64,000 nucleotides of DNA from Tubiluchus corallicola (taxonomy: Eukaryota > Priapulida > Priapulimorpha > Priapulimorphida > Tubiluchidae), in the NCBI GenBank assembly GCA_030141605.1, contig JAQGDQ010000485.1:12501-76500 (forward strand), given 5' to 3'. The notes beneath the pieces were generated by a model that was not told where the DNA came from, searched no databases, and saw only the letters and a list, made by a program, of their open reading frames with translations. How positions within the stretch are numbered: the first letter of the stretch is position 1; every line of letters begins with the position of its first letter. The position numbers and the translations under genes were made by a program. This document shows, piece by piece, positions 1 through 11,463 of this stretch.

Positions 1-702
1 AAAACAACAACAACAACAACAATTATAAAATTAACAGTAAGAAGAAGAAGAAAAGGAAAAAGAAGGAAATTAATGATTTTAAATACCAATGCTCTTACTC
101 AAAGATTCACAAATATTAGGCAACAAAGTTGTTACATCAAATCGACGTGAATACTAAGCATACATAAACAGCGGATATTACATCTTTAACCATCAGGATT
201 ACAAACCATCATTATCTTTTGCAAAGTTAATTGTCTGCCGTTGTTATCTTTGCTTGCAACTGTTTGTCGTTCTTCATATTGTAATTGTAATTGTAATTTA
301 TTATCAATTCAGCATGTATTCTTACATTACAATTTGCATTATTATCTTTAACTATTATGCCCTATAACTAGAAAATGAAATATTGTTACAATAATTTTAA
401 CAGAACTACATTAGTATACTACAGCATGATATAGTTAGGGAAAAAATTCCAAATATAATTACAAAAATTTAACAGAAGTGTACTAACATAGTTACTAAAC
501 TACATAATAGTTTGTCAACAAGAAATAGATGCTGCATGGCGGTCAAGAAGCAAAGCTTGTAGAATCACCATGAAAAGTGAAAAAACGACTTAATTTACAA
601 CAGAGAGAATTATAGAAAAACAGATTATTTTGTTTGCTAGATTTATCTAAAGTATGTTTACGAGCATTTCTCGAATTTTGTTTCAAGTTTGTTGGTTAGT
701 TA
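1..702. other. AT-rich stretch without recognised gene
   Basis: No coding frame, RNA gene or recognisable transposon end is visible. The first 60 bases are low-complexity CAA/GAA repeats; the rest is AT-rich unique-looking sequence. Confidence 0.5.
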
Positions 703-1102
<400 letters not shown>

Positions 1103-1253
1103 TTTATACACTATTTACAAGAACATTTACAGTAAGAATAGACTATAACTACACAAGCTGACAAGTTTTACTACAAGATTACATTAGACATTAGTAGAAA
1201 ATGACGGTTAGAAAATATTAATGTACGAATATTTAAGACTGATGCATTTTATA

Positions 1254-1400
1254 TCAGATAGAAACTACTGGAAGCTTTTAGTACGTAATATAAAGTCGTG
1301 TATGCATTGGAATATTTTACAGTTAGCAACATAGGTAAATTCATCTTTTCCGAATAATAACAACTTCAACAGATTATTAGTTCCTAAGGCAGCTATATGT
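1254..1400 (+). repeat. Left copy of a local duplication (second copy at 4844)
   Basis: The stretch starting atcagatagaaactactgga is repeated nearly identically at about 4843-4986. In both places a Tc1-type terminal repeat (caaaagtttaa) follows a short distance downstream, so the duplicated block probably included the neighbouring Tc1 end. Confidence 0.8.
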
Positions 1401-1458
1401 AAATTATTAAGTGTATGAAGTGACCAAATGAAATTATTTTCCTCTCTGTCAGTTCTTA

Positions 1459-1981
1459 CAATTATTTGCAAAAGTTTAAAACCAAAGTGATTTTTTCATG
1501 AAAATTGACAAAACCATCGTTTAACGCGGTTCCATCTAAAAACTATTCATTTATTCTTCAAGAAAAATATACTACAGCATAGTTTGTACATTTTTATCCA
1601 AAAATAGTCACAGTCCTTGAACATTTTAGTACTTTGTATGGCCGCCGAAGTTGTCAATCACTGCCTTCATTCTAAGAGGCATACTGGAAATTAGGTTTTG
1701 GCAGTACTCGGAAGTAATTTCTTTAACCCAAATGTCCTTGATAACTCTTTGCAAGTCTTCAGCACTTGATGGCTGCCTGTCTGCCACCTTATCCTTCAGT
1801 ATCTCCCAGAGATTCTCTATCGGATTGAGGTCCAGGCTGTTTCCAGGCCATTCAAGTACGGCGATGTTCTTCTCCCTGAGGAAATTGGTGGTCACCTTCG
1901 ATCTGTGACAAGGAGCTCCGTCTTGCGTGAAGACTGAATCCCGAAAACTCGAGCTTGGTCTTAAACTTTTTCCAATGACTG
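1459..1981 (-). mobile_element. Internally deleted Tc1/mariner element
   Basis: The element has inverted ends (CAATTATTTGCAAAAG at the left, CTTTTTCCAATGACTG at the right) and is flanked by TA on both sides, the Tc1/mariner target duplication. On the minus strand 1895-1626 encodes the last ~90 residues of a Tc1-type transposase, including the family signature W-P-x-N-S-x-D-L-N-P-I-E-N-L-W near residue 15, which carries the third catalytic acidic residue. The N-terminal DNA-binding part and the first two catalytic aspartates are missing: the 5' terminal repeat runs almost directly into this C-terminal part. It cannot be autonomous. A related, separately deleted copy lies at 6962-7492. Confidence 0.9.
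1626..1895 (-). pseudogene. Tc1-like transposase, C-terminal fragment
   Basis: An open frame of 89 residues corresponds to the C-terminal end of Tc1/mariner transposases (DDE superfamily, cut-and-paste transposition). The motif NSLDLNPIENLWEILKDKV is visible near the start. Family transposases are about 340 residues, so roughly three quarters is missing. The frame is bounded by the element's own terminal repeats and sits inside the internally deleted copy at 1459-1981. Confidence 0.85.
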
Positions 1982-2175
1982 TATGTAACGATAAACTGAT
2001 GCACAGATTTGCATTGCACTGTAAAATAATAATACACGTTAGTCCCGAATATTTATAGAAAATGACGTCACTTTTATTTTCAAAATTTCTTCCAGTTATT
2101 TAACGCTTTCTTCCTGTGAAGTATTGAAACTCGGCAAGGCTTATTCAGTAAGTAATTCAGCTTAATAATGTAACG

Positions 2176-2856
2176 AGCTTTTTCGTAGGTCCAGCGATTG
2201 ATGATGATGATCGTGAAAAGGTCAAAGGTTAAGTGTAAAAGGCAACGTACTTTGTGTACACTTGAAAACGCCTCGCAGCCTAAGCTAAGCTGTTCTAACA
2301 GTCACAGTTTTAACAACTAGCTAGAACATTACCTAGTTCATTTTTTCTTCTTCCCAAGCAAGATCCTGCTAGTAAATCACTGTACGCATAGACTAATGCA
2401 TAATTGAGTAAAGTCCACGTAAATCAACTGAAATTACTGAACTGATGCAGTACACGACTTTGCCTTAACAACACGCACGTCAGACGACGATTGTAGTTAA
2501 GACACGTAGCTAGTAAATCACTCTACGCACAGATTAATGCATAATTAACTGAAGTCCGTGCAAAACAACTGAAATTACTGAACTGATGCAGCATACGACT
2601 TTCCCTTAACAACACGCACGTCAGACACGACGATTGCAGTTAAGACACGTTGCTAGTAAATCACTCTGCGCACAGATTAATGCATAATTAACTGAAGTCC
2701 ACGTAAAACAACTGGATTTGCTAAACTAATGCGTGAGACGGCTTTGCTTTACCAAAATGTCACCTCACGTTGATGTTAAGACGGGTTGCTGTGGTGCACT
2801 TAACCTTTGACCTACACCAACTGCACATGCGCACAACGAAACTGTGAAAAAGCTTA
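2176..2856 (+). mobile_element. MITE-like element with internal ~140-bp tandem repeats
   Basis: The ends are imperfect inverted repeats: gagctttttcgtaggtcc at the left and ctgtgaaaaagctta at the right, each followed inward by a tcaaaggttaagtg-type block. The interior holds three diverged copies of a ~140-bp unit starting gctagtaaatcact at about 2368, 2509 and 2650. Related elements are at 49318-49703 and 57384-58019. No coding capacity is seen. Confidence 0.7.
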
Positions 2857-3300
2857 TTTTTTTTAATACTATTGAAAGTTAACATTACAGTTTTCTAAAG
2901 TTGTTATATCTAATTGTACGTGTATTTTAATCACAAATATTCCAAAAAGAGATTACATATACATATATTATATAATATAAATATAGATACATACATACAA
3001 TTTTTGGCTTTTTAGTGACTTCTGTCTGATCTAATGTTCATATTTTAACTGTTTCATCACCTAGCATTCTACTCCTTATAAGTTTTACCACTAGATGGGG
3101 CAACTTGATAATGCAAAATTTTATGCAAGACCTCATCTTTTAATAGCTTGATCCAAAATCCAGTACAATTTTCTTGGTGTAAACATTTGAAGATCGGTTT
3201 CGTAATTTTGTGTGATCATACCAGTAGAATAAAAATTATTCTCATGTGGGCTACAGACTAATTGAAACATTTCAGAACATTCAAAAACACGTTAAACAGA
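2857..3300. other. AT-rich stretch, nothing recognised
   Basis: No gene or transposon end is visible; a short (AT)n-like patch lies around 2955-2995. Confidence 0.5.
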
Positions 3301-3301
3301 T

Positions 3302-3313
3302 AATAATAATAAC

Positions 3314-3348
<35 letters not shown>

Positions 3349-3683
3349 GATAATGATAATGATAATGATAATGATAATGATAATGATAATGATAATGATA
3401 ATGATAATGATAATGATAATGATAATGATAATGATAATGATAATGATAATGATAATGATAATGATAATGATAATGATAATGATAATGATAATGATAATGA
3501 TAATTATAATGATAATGATAATGATAATGATAATGATAATGATAATGATAATGATAATGATAATGATAATGATAATGATAATGATAATGATAATGATAAT
3601 GATAATGATAATGATAATGATAATGATAATGATAATGATAATGATAATGATAATGATAATGATAATGATAATGATAATGATAT

Positions 3684-3722
<39 letters not shown>

Positions 3723-3725
3723 TAA
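3302..3725. repeat. (GATAAT)n hexanucleotide microsatellite
   Basis: About 65 near-perfect copies of GATAAT run from about 3325 to 3709, bordered by (TAA)n. There are only two visible interruptions, near 3505 and 3683. Long open frames across it (His-Tyr or Met-Ile repeats) are products of the repeat, not genes. Confidence 0.97.
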
Positions 3726-3956
3726 TGCAATAAAATTACGAGACACCTTGAGACAAAAGATGTGGGTTCGAATCACGAGTGGGATCTTGAGGTGCTGTTA
3801 TTGTGTTTAGCAAACAAAGTGTCAACTATTCGTGATACTTTTACTATTTAAATATTTCTTAAACTTTTTGTGATTCTAAATCGCAGAAACCATGAAAATT
3901 TAATGAACAAATTTCTGATGGTCAAAAAGATAACTTTCAAAATCAATCAGATAAAA

Positions 3957-4243
<287 letters not shown>

Positions 4244-4245
<2 letters not shown>

Positions 4246-4842
4246 ATACTCGTTAGCTCGACTTTCCTAACTGTACGTATGACACAAAAACCTCAAGAGC
4301 AGGATAATTATTAAGATGTTTTTGCTGCTCGAAAAACATACATTGATCGAGTCATCTATTCTACAAGTGCAATTATGAAACATTTATGATATTCAGACGC
4401 AAATCATTCTTACAGTGTGCGGTGCTTTCATAAGATAGAGATTTGCAACTGCCTAAGATGAAAAATGATTACCACTTGCGTGCATAAACGTAAGGTAAAC
4501 ATCGGTTTTTGCAAAATCAGCATCTTCAATCAGGTGAGCACAGTTGCTGGTGTCAGTGGCAACAACGTAAGCATAGGTAGTCAATAGCAGCAGCAGGAGT
4601 GATTGATTTTGCCCAAATGTTCTGCAATTTACACGACAGCATGCTGTTGCTGTGTTTTATTCGCTCTGCTGTTTGCATGTGCACAACTGAGCAAAGTGAA
4701 AAATACTACTGCTTCGTACACGAAATTTGCAATGATTTGCTTAATTAACACAATTACGTGATCATGGTGAAATTATCGCAACGCTAGTGTAAACTTCATC
4801 GCCATTTAAGCACATTTTTATCGATTCAAGGTTAGTAACTAT
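4244..4842. other. Stretch without recognised gene
   Basis: No coding frame or repeat is recognised. A CAG-rich patch (agcagcagcagg) lies near 4585. Confidence 0.4.
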
Positions 4843-5193
4843 CAGATAGAAACTACTGGAAGCGTTTAGTACGTAATATAAAGTCATGTATGCATTGGAA
4901 TATTTTACAGTTAGTAACATAGTTAAATTCATCTTTTCCCAATAATAACAACTTCAACAGATCATTAGTTCCTAAGGCAGCTATATTAAGGTTTTTAGGC
5001 AGAAGTATTGCATTTAATTTATCAAATATATATAAACAATATATAAATATATAAACAAATATATAAGTCATATATAAACAAGTAGTACAATCATTTGCAA
5101 AAGTTTAAGACCAAAGTGATTTTTTCATGAAAATTGACAAAACCATCGTTTAACACGGTTCCATCTGAAAACTATTCATTTATTCTTCATCGT
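4843..5193 (+). mobile_element. Second copy of the 1254 block plus a Tc1 terminal fragment
   Basis: Positions 4843-4986 repeat 1254-1400. From 5088 (after TA at 5086-5087) there is about 100 bases of Tc1-type terminal sequence starting CAATCATTTGCAAAAG, closely matching the left part of the element at 1459. No transposase remains. Confidence 0.75.
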
Positions 5194-5366
5194 CTTTTAA
5201 GCGATACAAGGTTAGTAAAAACAGCTTAGGGGTGATGACTCCTAAGCTAAGATTTTATAGAAAAGTTTTTTACACTCAGAAGGTGTAATCGTGTTATTCG
5301 TACGAGGTTTTTAATTATCAATTATCACAAAAACACAAATCAGAAACAGATAAAATCAACAAAACC

Positions 5367-5398
5367 AAGGAGAGAGAGAGGGGGGCAGAGAGAGAGAG

Positions 5399-5480
<82 letters not shown>

Positions 5481-5550
5481 AGAGAGAGAGATTGAGAGAG
5501 AGAGAGGGAAAGAGAGAGAGAAAGCGAGAGACAGAGGGGGCAGAGAGAGG

Positions 5551-5616
<66 letters not shown>

Positions 5617-5890
5617 AAGATTGAGTGAGAGAGAGAGAGAGGGGGAAAGAGAGAGAAAAAGCGAGAGACAGAGGGTGGCAGAGAGCGGAAGAGAAAGAGA
5701 GAGTGAGAGAGAGAGAGAGAGAGAAAGAGAAAAAGAGAGAGAAAGAGAGAAAGAGAGAGGAAGAGAGACAGAGAGAAAGACTGGGTGAGAGACAGAGAGA
5801 GGGAAAGAGAGAGAGACAGAGAGAGAGGGGGGACAGAGAGAGGAAGAGAAAGAGAGATAGAGAGAGAGGCAGAGAGAGAAAGAGAGAGCA
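5367..5890. repeat. Long degenerate (GA)n tract
   Basis: About 520 bases of GA repeat with a pure core at about 5400-5475 and more degenerate sub-blocks that themselves recur (units containing gagagacagaggg at about 5525, 5666 and 5815). Ser-Leu and Arg-Glu frames across it are artefacts. Confidence 0.95.
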
Positions 5891-6122
5891 GTAAATTTTT
5901 CCTGAACAATGCTAGTACTGCCGTACAATTCACGTTGGTTTCTCCATAATGTCGCCCTGAATGGTACAGACGTAGTGAATTATTTCGTCAATAACTTCCT
6001 TGCCCTTTGATTCCGGAGAAAAATAAGTGAAGGAATGAAAAAACACACATTAAGGAAGAAATATTACAATTATCCATATTTGACAAATAAACGTAACTAC
6101 ATCAAAATGAAATCATTGCCGA

Positions 6123-6300
6123 CTATTTTCGAACAAAACTGTTTATTATCAAGGATCTAAAGCAAAGAAATTTACCAGAATTTAGAAACAACAACGAATT
6201 AACTACTGCATTAAATTGCATTTCGATGCTACTTCTAAATTCTGGTAAATTTCTTTATTTTAGATGCCATGATAATGAACAGTTTTGTTCGAAACCGCGA
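6123..6300. mobile_element. Foldback-type inverted repeat (~180 bp)
   Basis: The arm 6126-6186 (tttcgaacaaaactgttt ... ccagaatttagaa) is the reverse complement, with few mismatches, of the arm at about 6232-6292 (ttctaaattctgg ... aacagttttgttcgaa). The loop is about 45 bases. This is the form of a short foldback MITE; no coding capacity. Confidence 0.75.
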
Positions 6301-6376
6301 TAATATACTGTGTATCTATGTTCTGTCAATATACATTTATGCAAGAATATATAATATATTCCGTTTTAATGAAATA

Positions 6377-6856
6377 CAGTCAACCTGGGATATAAGGGAC
6401 ACCTCGGAACCGGAAAAAATCATCCCTTATATCCGATCTCCACTATAGCCGAATTTGAGTCAGACTGAGGGTGTATCTAGACCTGTACTTTTCTGTACTT
6501 TTACCCATATTTTTATGCATCATTGCTACATATTCAGTGCAAACGGTACGTAGGAAGCTCCTTCATGCGAGATGTATGTGACCTTGGAAACCAAGCTGTT
6601 CGAAGGTTGAGTTTGCGAAAGATTGAAGTTAAAAATCGACCAATTTCGCTTTGATCATAGGGCCCTTATATGCGAGGTAATTTAAATGGGTTTCTATTAT
6701 GCGGGACCTGAAGATATCGTCCCCTATAACCGAAAATCCCTTTTATCCGAGTACCTTTTATACGAAGATTTTTACATGGGAAAAACGTTACGAAAAATCT
6801 GGACCGGTGTTGGTGGTGCCTTATAAGCGAGTGTTCCCTATACACGAGGTTTACTG
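6377..6856 (+). mobile_element. TA-flanked MITE, copy 1
   Basis: A 480-bp element without coding capacity. The left end is CAGTCAACCTGGGATATAAG, the right end is the inverted form (CTATACACGAGGTTTACTG), and TA flanks both sides (6375-6376 and 6857-6858). The interior repeatedly contains cccttata-type words. Copies of nearly equal length are at 50125-50606 and 58864-59316. Confidence 0.85.
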
Positions 6857-6961
6857 TATTTTAATAACTAAAATATTAAATAATTTGTTTGTATTGATTC
6901 CTGACAATGCTAACCTCTGAGCTTGTTTATCGCTTCCTGACACTCTGATGAAACGAGTGTA

Positions 6962-7492
6962 CAGTCATTTGCAAAAGTTTAAGACCAAGCTCGAGTTTTT
7001 GGGATTTTTATCGTACTGTACCCTGATTGCATCAGATTCTTTGTTAATTGCATCATACTGCTAGTGGTTTGAAACAGTACGTCTAGTGAGTATGGCCGTA
7101 CTTGAAAGGCCTGGAAACAGCCCGGACCTCAATCCTCGGAGATCTATGAGATACTGAAGGATAAGGTGGCAGACAGGAAGTCACTAAATGCTAAAGACTT
7201 GCGAAGAGTTATCAAGGACGTTTGGGTTAAAGAAATTACTTCCGAGTACTGCCAAAACCTAATGTCCAGTATGCCTCTTAGAATGAAGGCACTTAGAACT
7301 TCGGCGGCCATAGAAAGTACTAAAATGTTCAAGGACTGTGACTATTTTTGGATAAAAACATACAAACTATGCTGTAGTGTATTTTTCTAGAAACATAAAT
7401 TAATAGCTTTTAGATGGAACCGTGTTAAACGATGGTTTTGTCAATTTTCATTAAAAAAAATCACTTTGGTCTTTAACTTTTGGAAATGATTG
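6962..7492 (+). mobile_element. Second internally deleted Tc1/mariner element
   Basis: The left terminal repeat CAGTCATTTGCAAAAG follows TA at 6960-6961; the right end reads CTTTTGGAAATGATTG at 7492, followed by TG where TA is expected. Positions 7092-7345 match the same C-terminal transposase region as the copy at 1459 but carry a short deletion near 7134, after the N-P of the D-L-N-P-I-E motif, which removes the catalytic glutamate and shifts the frame. Confidence 0.88.
7166..7390 (+). pseudogene. Tc1-like transposase, C-terminal remnant
   Basis: A 74-residue frame matching the minus-strand frame at 1626-1895 (shared motif WVKEITSEYCQNL) and continuing past the family's normal end into the element's 3' non-coding part. 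The upstream half of the motif is in another frame because of the deletion near 7134. Non-functional. Confidence 0.85.
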
Positions 7493-7583
7493 TGCTAATT
7501 GTTTATATATGACTCTCATCCACAATTGTAAGTATTTTTATACTTCTGTTTCTGCGCATTTTTTCTAAGATCACTGAGTAGAC

Positions 7584-7768
7584 ATGGACACCGTGGGGAC
7601 GGATCAAAATGACTTCTTCACGGAAGAGCCTCCAAAATCCAAATCTTGTTGCAAGCTGAGGAGGAAACACTTGAATTGCTCCACATTTCTAGTTGTTGTT
7701 GGTTTTCTTATCCTCGTCGCTGCAGTTCTCATGTCAGTTTCACCATTGTACTCACGCACAAAGCTCAG
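7584..7768 (+). CDS. Two-pass small membrane protein, exon 1
   Basis: ATG at 7584 opens a frame for 61 full codons and ends CTC AG | gtatat, a good 5' splice site in phase 2. The N-terminal ~25 residues are polar and acidic, then a basic Cys-containing stretch (CCKLRRKH, residues ~24-31), then a clear membrane segment (TFLVVVGFLILVAAVLMSV, ~36-54). The open frame beyond 7768 adds residues of no clear character and stops at 7799, so I read it as intron. Joined in phase to 12628-12745 it gives 100 residues with two hydrophobic segments. I do not recognise the family; it has the size and layout of small TMEM-type proteins. Function unknown. Confidence 0.65.
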
Positions 7769-8006
7769 GTATATTAAAGTATTTAAGCCATTAACGTAAG
7801 GACTATTGTTTTGTTACTGGTGGTGCCATCTGTTCTGCATTGTGGATATTAAAATTTTAAACAGATTAGTATTAACTTAAAGCGTTTGCTGTACTTAATA
7901 ATATTGTAACAGGGTCTCCAAGAGAAATTTTGCAAGATGATACAAGATCCCTTTTGAACCCCGAAGCAGGTAAAGGTTTTTTTTCTCAAACTCAGGATTT
8001 GATGTC

Positions 8007-8374
8007 TGTTGTTTTTTGTTTCTCTCGGAAAGTTCGTAGAGAAAACCAGAAAACACTTCATCAAATTAAACTAGTTTATTAAGCGAGAATTCTACAACAC
8101 AAAAGTATGAAGGAACGCGAAATGATTACAGTAAACGTGAAAATCTGGAAAACGTTTAAGTGTATCTGAAAACACAAGTATACAAGAGAATGTGTAAGTG
8201 GCGTCCGTGTGAATCAGCGTGTGTGTCAGCAGCCTGCTTCGCGTTATATAGGGTGCCAGGGGAACATTCTAGACGTTTCTTTCCAGAATATTTTACAAGG
8301 TAAGATGATTATTCTAAAGGAACATTCTACAATGTTCTATTTAATTCTAATAGATGCCAGCGATCTCCACAACA
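8007..8374 (-). mobile_element. Solo LTR, copy 1, with perfect 5-bp target duplication
   Basis: Bounded by TGTTG ... CACAACA and flanked by ATGTC on both sides (8002-8006 and 8375-8379). Read on the minus strand it contains a TATA box (CCCTATATAACG) and then AATAAA, the order expected of U3-R-U5 in an LTR. About 370 bp, no coding sequence. Three more copies of the family are at 9536, 13924 and 45833. It lies in the intron of the membrane-protein gene. Confidence 0.92.
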
Positions 8375-8555
8375 ATGTCTAGTAAATCTTCATGTAAATT
8401 CTCGTAAATGCTTTATTTCCATGATTAGATATACCATAGTGTAACAAACATTTTCAATTAATGCAACAACATAAATCAACATTTACGGTTGCAATCACCT
8501 TTCAAATTTTTCAGATTCTTTCCATAGTGAAATGCTTTTTAAACCTTCATAATGA

Positions 8556-8670
8556 CTCAATTCAATTCAATTCATTTTATTTTTCTCCACAAAAACAACA
8601 ATTTTTGCAATTTTATAATGAAAAATGAAAATTATATAAAGGAGAAGGGGCAGCAGGTCGGCTGCCCCTA
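8556..8670 (-). mobile_element. LINE 3' end with terminal hairpin and (AATTG)n-type tail
   Basis: On the minus strand a perfect 8-bp stem hairpin (GGGGCAGC ... GCTGCCCC, 8646-8667) is followed by an A/T-rich stretch ending in repeated AATTG-like units. A related structure with the same kind of tail lies at 63474-63620. This layout is typical of the 3' end of CR1/L2-like LINEs; no coding part is recognised here. Confidence 0.5.
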
Positions 8671-9535
8671 TAATAATAGCTTGTTGCAACAGTTAACTTA
8701 TTATAAGAAATCTGCAGATTGTTGTAAAAATACACGAGAATGATGATAAAGACTTAATCAATGCACAATATTAACAAAACAAAAACAGAATCAAAACTTG
8801 TAAAAAAGAATCAAATGGAATCAGAGTCAAAACATGAATAAACCACTTGGGCAAGAAAAACAAAGTAGTAATGATTTCTTTCAAAGAAAAATACTTTTCT
8901 CAAAAAAAAACAAAAAAAACATTTAACTGGAGTTCAAATTAAAATGCACTTTTCTGGCTTTTTTTGCAAAATTTGTCATAACTGTTCGGAAGATTTCTCT
9001 CTGCTTGCCCTTTAATCCATGGTTGTAATTACTTAGAATTGCCTGTAAAACTTGGCTTCGTTATATGCATTTTAGTAGGTCAGCCAATCAGAATTGAGCA
9101 CGTTTTTTAGTCTACTCATTGGAAGCGAAGAAATCGCCACGTCTTTTACTTTTTCTGTAATATTGAATTTAAAATGAAACTTTTATGATTACTTCAAAAC
9201 AGTCAAAATCCACTATCAAAAACAGCCACTATCAAAATCAATTTGTCTAGCAACGCCATATTCATTACTCAGTCGTGATAGATCAACACGTCTGGTTTGA
9301 GACATAGTAGATCGTAAATAGTTTTTGATAAATTTAAGTCTACTGAAAGGTTTTTCAGCCGATGCTACTGCAGTGAAATTCTCAACAATGTTTTCAAATG
9401 AATACAAACATTTGGAAATATTCCACACAGTTTGTGGTCTGTTAACAAATTGAACAATTCTCGAGGTTTCAGTTCTGGTTTTCCAAATTTGTCTTCATGT
9501 TTTTTTTTATATTTTTTATATTTTATTGGGTAATC

Positions 9536-9914
9536 TGTTGTGTTTTGTTTCTCTCGGAAGGCTCGTAGAGAAAACCAGAAAACACTTCGTCAAATTAAAC
9601 TAGTTTATTAAGCGAGAATTCTACAACACAAAAGTATGATGGAACGCGAAATGATTACAGTAAACGTGAAAATCTGGAAAACGTTTAAGTGTATCTGAAA
9701 ATGTAGGTATACGAGAGAATGTGTAAGTGTGTGTCCGTGTGAATCTGTGTGCCCCCCCCCCCAATCTTAGCGGCCTGCTTCGCCTTATATAGCGTGCCCG
9801 AGAAGTTTCTAGAGGTTTTGTTCCAGAACATTCTAGAAGGTAAGACGATTATTCTAACGGAACATTCTACAATGTTCTATTTAATTCAAATAGATGCCAG
9901 CGATCTCCACAACA
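9536..9914 (-). mobile_element. Solo LTR, copy 2
   Basis: Same family as 8007-8374: starts TGTTGTGTTTTGTTTC and ends CTCCACAACA, with a minus-strand TATA box (near 9785) and AATAAA (near 9606). The 5-bp flanks (taatc / aaacc) do not match, so the target duplication is lost or the copy arose by recombination. A run of C near 9750 is private to this copy. Confidence 0.9.
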
Positions 9915-10162
9915 AAACCACAATTACAAATCACACAACACACACAGCAATTATAAAGATACAATTACACACATATACAGCGCTGCAAAAAAAAACCTAT
10001 ACCACGTTATCAAGAACATAATTACACAAGTCAAACTCAACAATTTAAACCAAAGACACAACATCAAATCTTGATGTATAAACCCAATGGCACAACATGA
10101 ATATACATAAACATATTTAAGATAGTTGCATAAACATGTAGTATTTGGCTTACACAAGTGAT

Positions 10163-10168
10163 ATTAGT

Positions 10169-10200
<32 letters not shown>

Positions 10201-10203
10201 TAA

Positions 10204-10256
<53 letters not shown>

Positions 10257-10259
10257 GAG

Positions 10260-10344
<85 letters not shown>
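10163..10344. repeat. AT palindrome followed by (AT)n and (GA)n
   Basis: The segment atattagttatatat ... atatataactaatat (about 10163-10210) is a near-perfect palindrome, followed by (AT)n to 10254 and (GA)n to 10344. Confidence 0.9.
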
Positions 10345-10348
<4 letters not shown>

Positions 10349-11463
10349 TAGTACGTTTTTTTTCATTATATAATTACACTCGGGAACTTACACATTTTAA
10401 AACAAAAATACAAGTAATTTGGAGAATTTATGGTGGCAAGTGTTGCAATTCTTCTGCGAAATATTTATCATTAATATAAGCAGGGTGCTGATGTTTGCTG
10501 TGGTGCCCTTCTTAGCTCTTGGGCCCCGGAATAAAGTACGGGCTGGACCACCCCCTCATACGTCCTGATTTTAACGCGTTCAAATTTGAAAAACTGGGTG
10601 GGCTTATCACTGAAAAGGACCTTTTCGTCCCGGGCTACTCTAACTGTCGAAGTTTGTAGTCGTATAATTGCGCACGTTTCTATGCAGCTCAGCATTAATA
10701 TTTCAATTTTCTACTTGAATTCAACTAATCGTTCTTTCATACCATAACTGTAGAATATTATAATAGCATAAAATTCGTCTTTATCTGATATACCAATAAA
10801 AACATTGACGTTCATTCAAATTAACATGAGTATATAGCATAACACAACTACACTATAACTATACCAATCCATAGAATTGACACTCTGTCTAAGAATTTTA
10901 GTGAACTACATAATTGGTTGCGTAATAAACATGCTTTTGTGTTTATGTATGAAACTTTATTATCTGTTCTGAAGCACTGGGTCATTATTATTATTAATTA
11001 TTAAAAATCCTTATTGAAAATTATACAATAAGCCCTCTATTTGCAGGGCACAAAAGTACAAAAATGTTAAATAAGTCTTTACACTATGTACATTAAATAA
11101 ATTTCTTACTAAACAAGCTGACAATTTTGCATTACGATTTACTTATTCTAAATATATATCTAATATTTATAATCAATGTATAATGAATTTACTGTAAGAT
11201 CATTTTGGGTCATGACCCGACGTTGTGTTGAAGATTTTTTTCCCAGGATTTACAAGGTTGCCAAATGCAATCATGAAGGCAGGTGATACTGTTTTCATTT
11301 TAATAATTAATTAAGTTTAGCCTGGGCTACGACTGTATGAGTCATGCATGGATGCGGGAGCTCATTGACAGATGCATATTAATCATTTCAATCATTATTT
11401 CATTAGAACTTCACAGGTACCCAGCATCAAGTTGTATGCAGATCGATATCTTCTATAGTAAAA
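10345..11463. other. Intronic stretch, nothing recognised
   Basis: AT-rich sequence within the long intron of the membrane-protein gene. No gene, splice-bounded exon or transposon end could be supported. Confidence 0.4.

Noticed and set aside
3281-3733. Long open frames with His-Tyr, Met-Ile and Ser-Leu repeats
   Set aside because: They are translations of the (GATAAT)n microsatellite on both strands; no gene signals.
3755-3785. tRNA gene, from a gggttcgaatc T-arm-like word
   Set aside because: No D-arm, anticodon stem or acceptor pairing could be found around it.
5340-5933. 197-residue Ser/Leu-rich and Arg/Glu-rich frames
   Set aside because: Products of the degenerate (GA)n tract; open only because the repeat has no stop codon in these frames.
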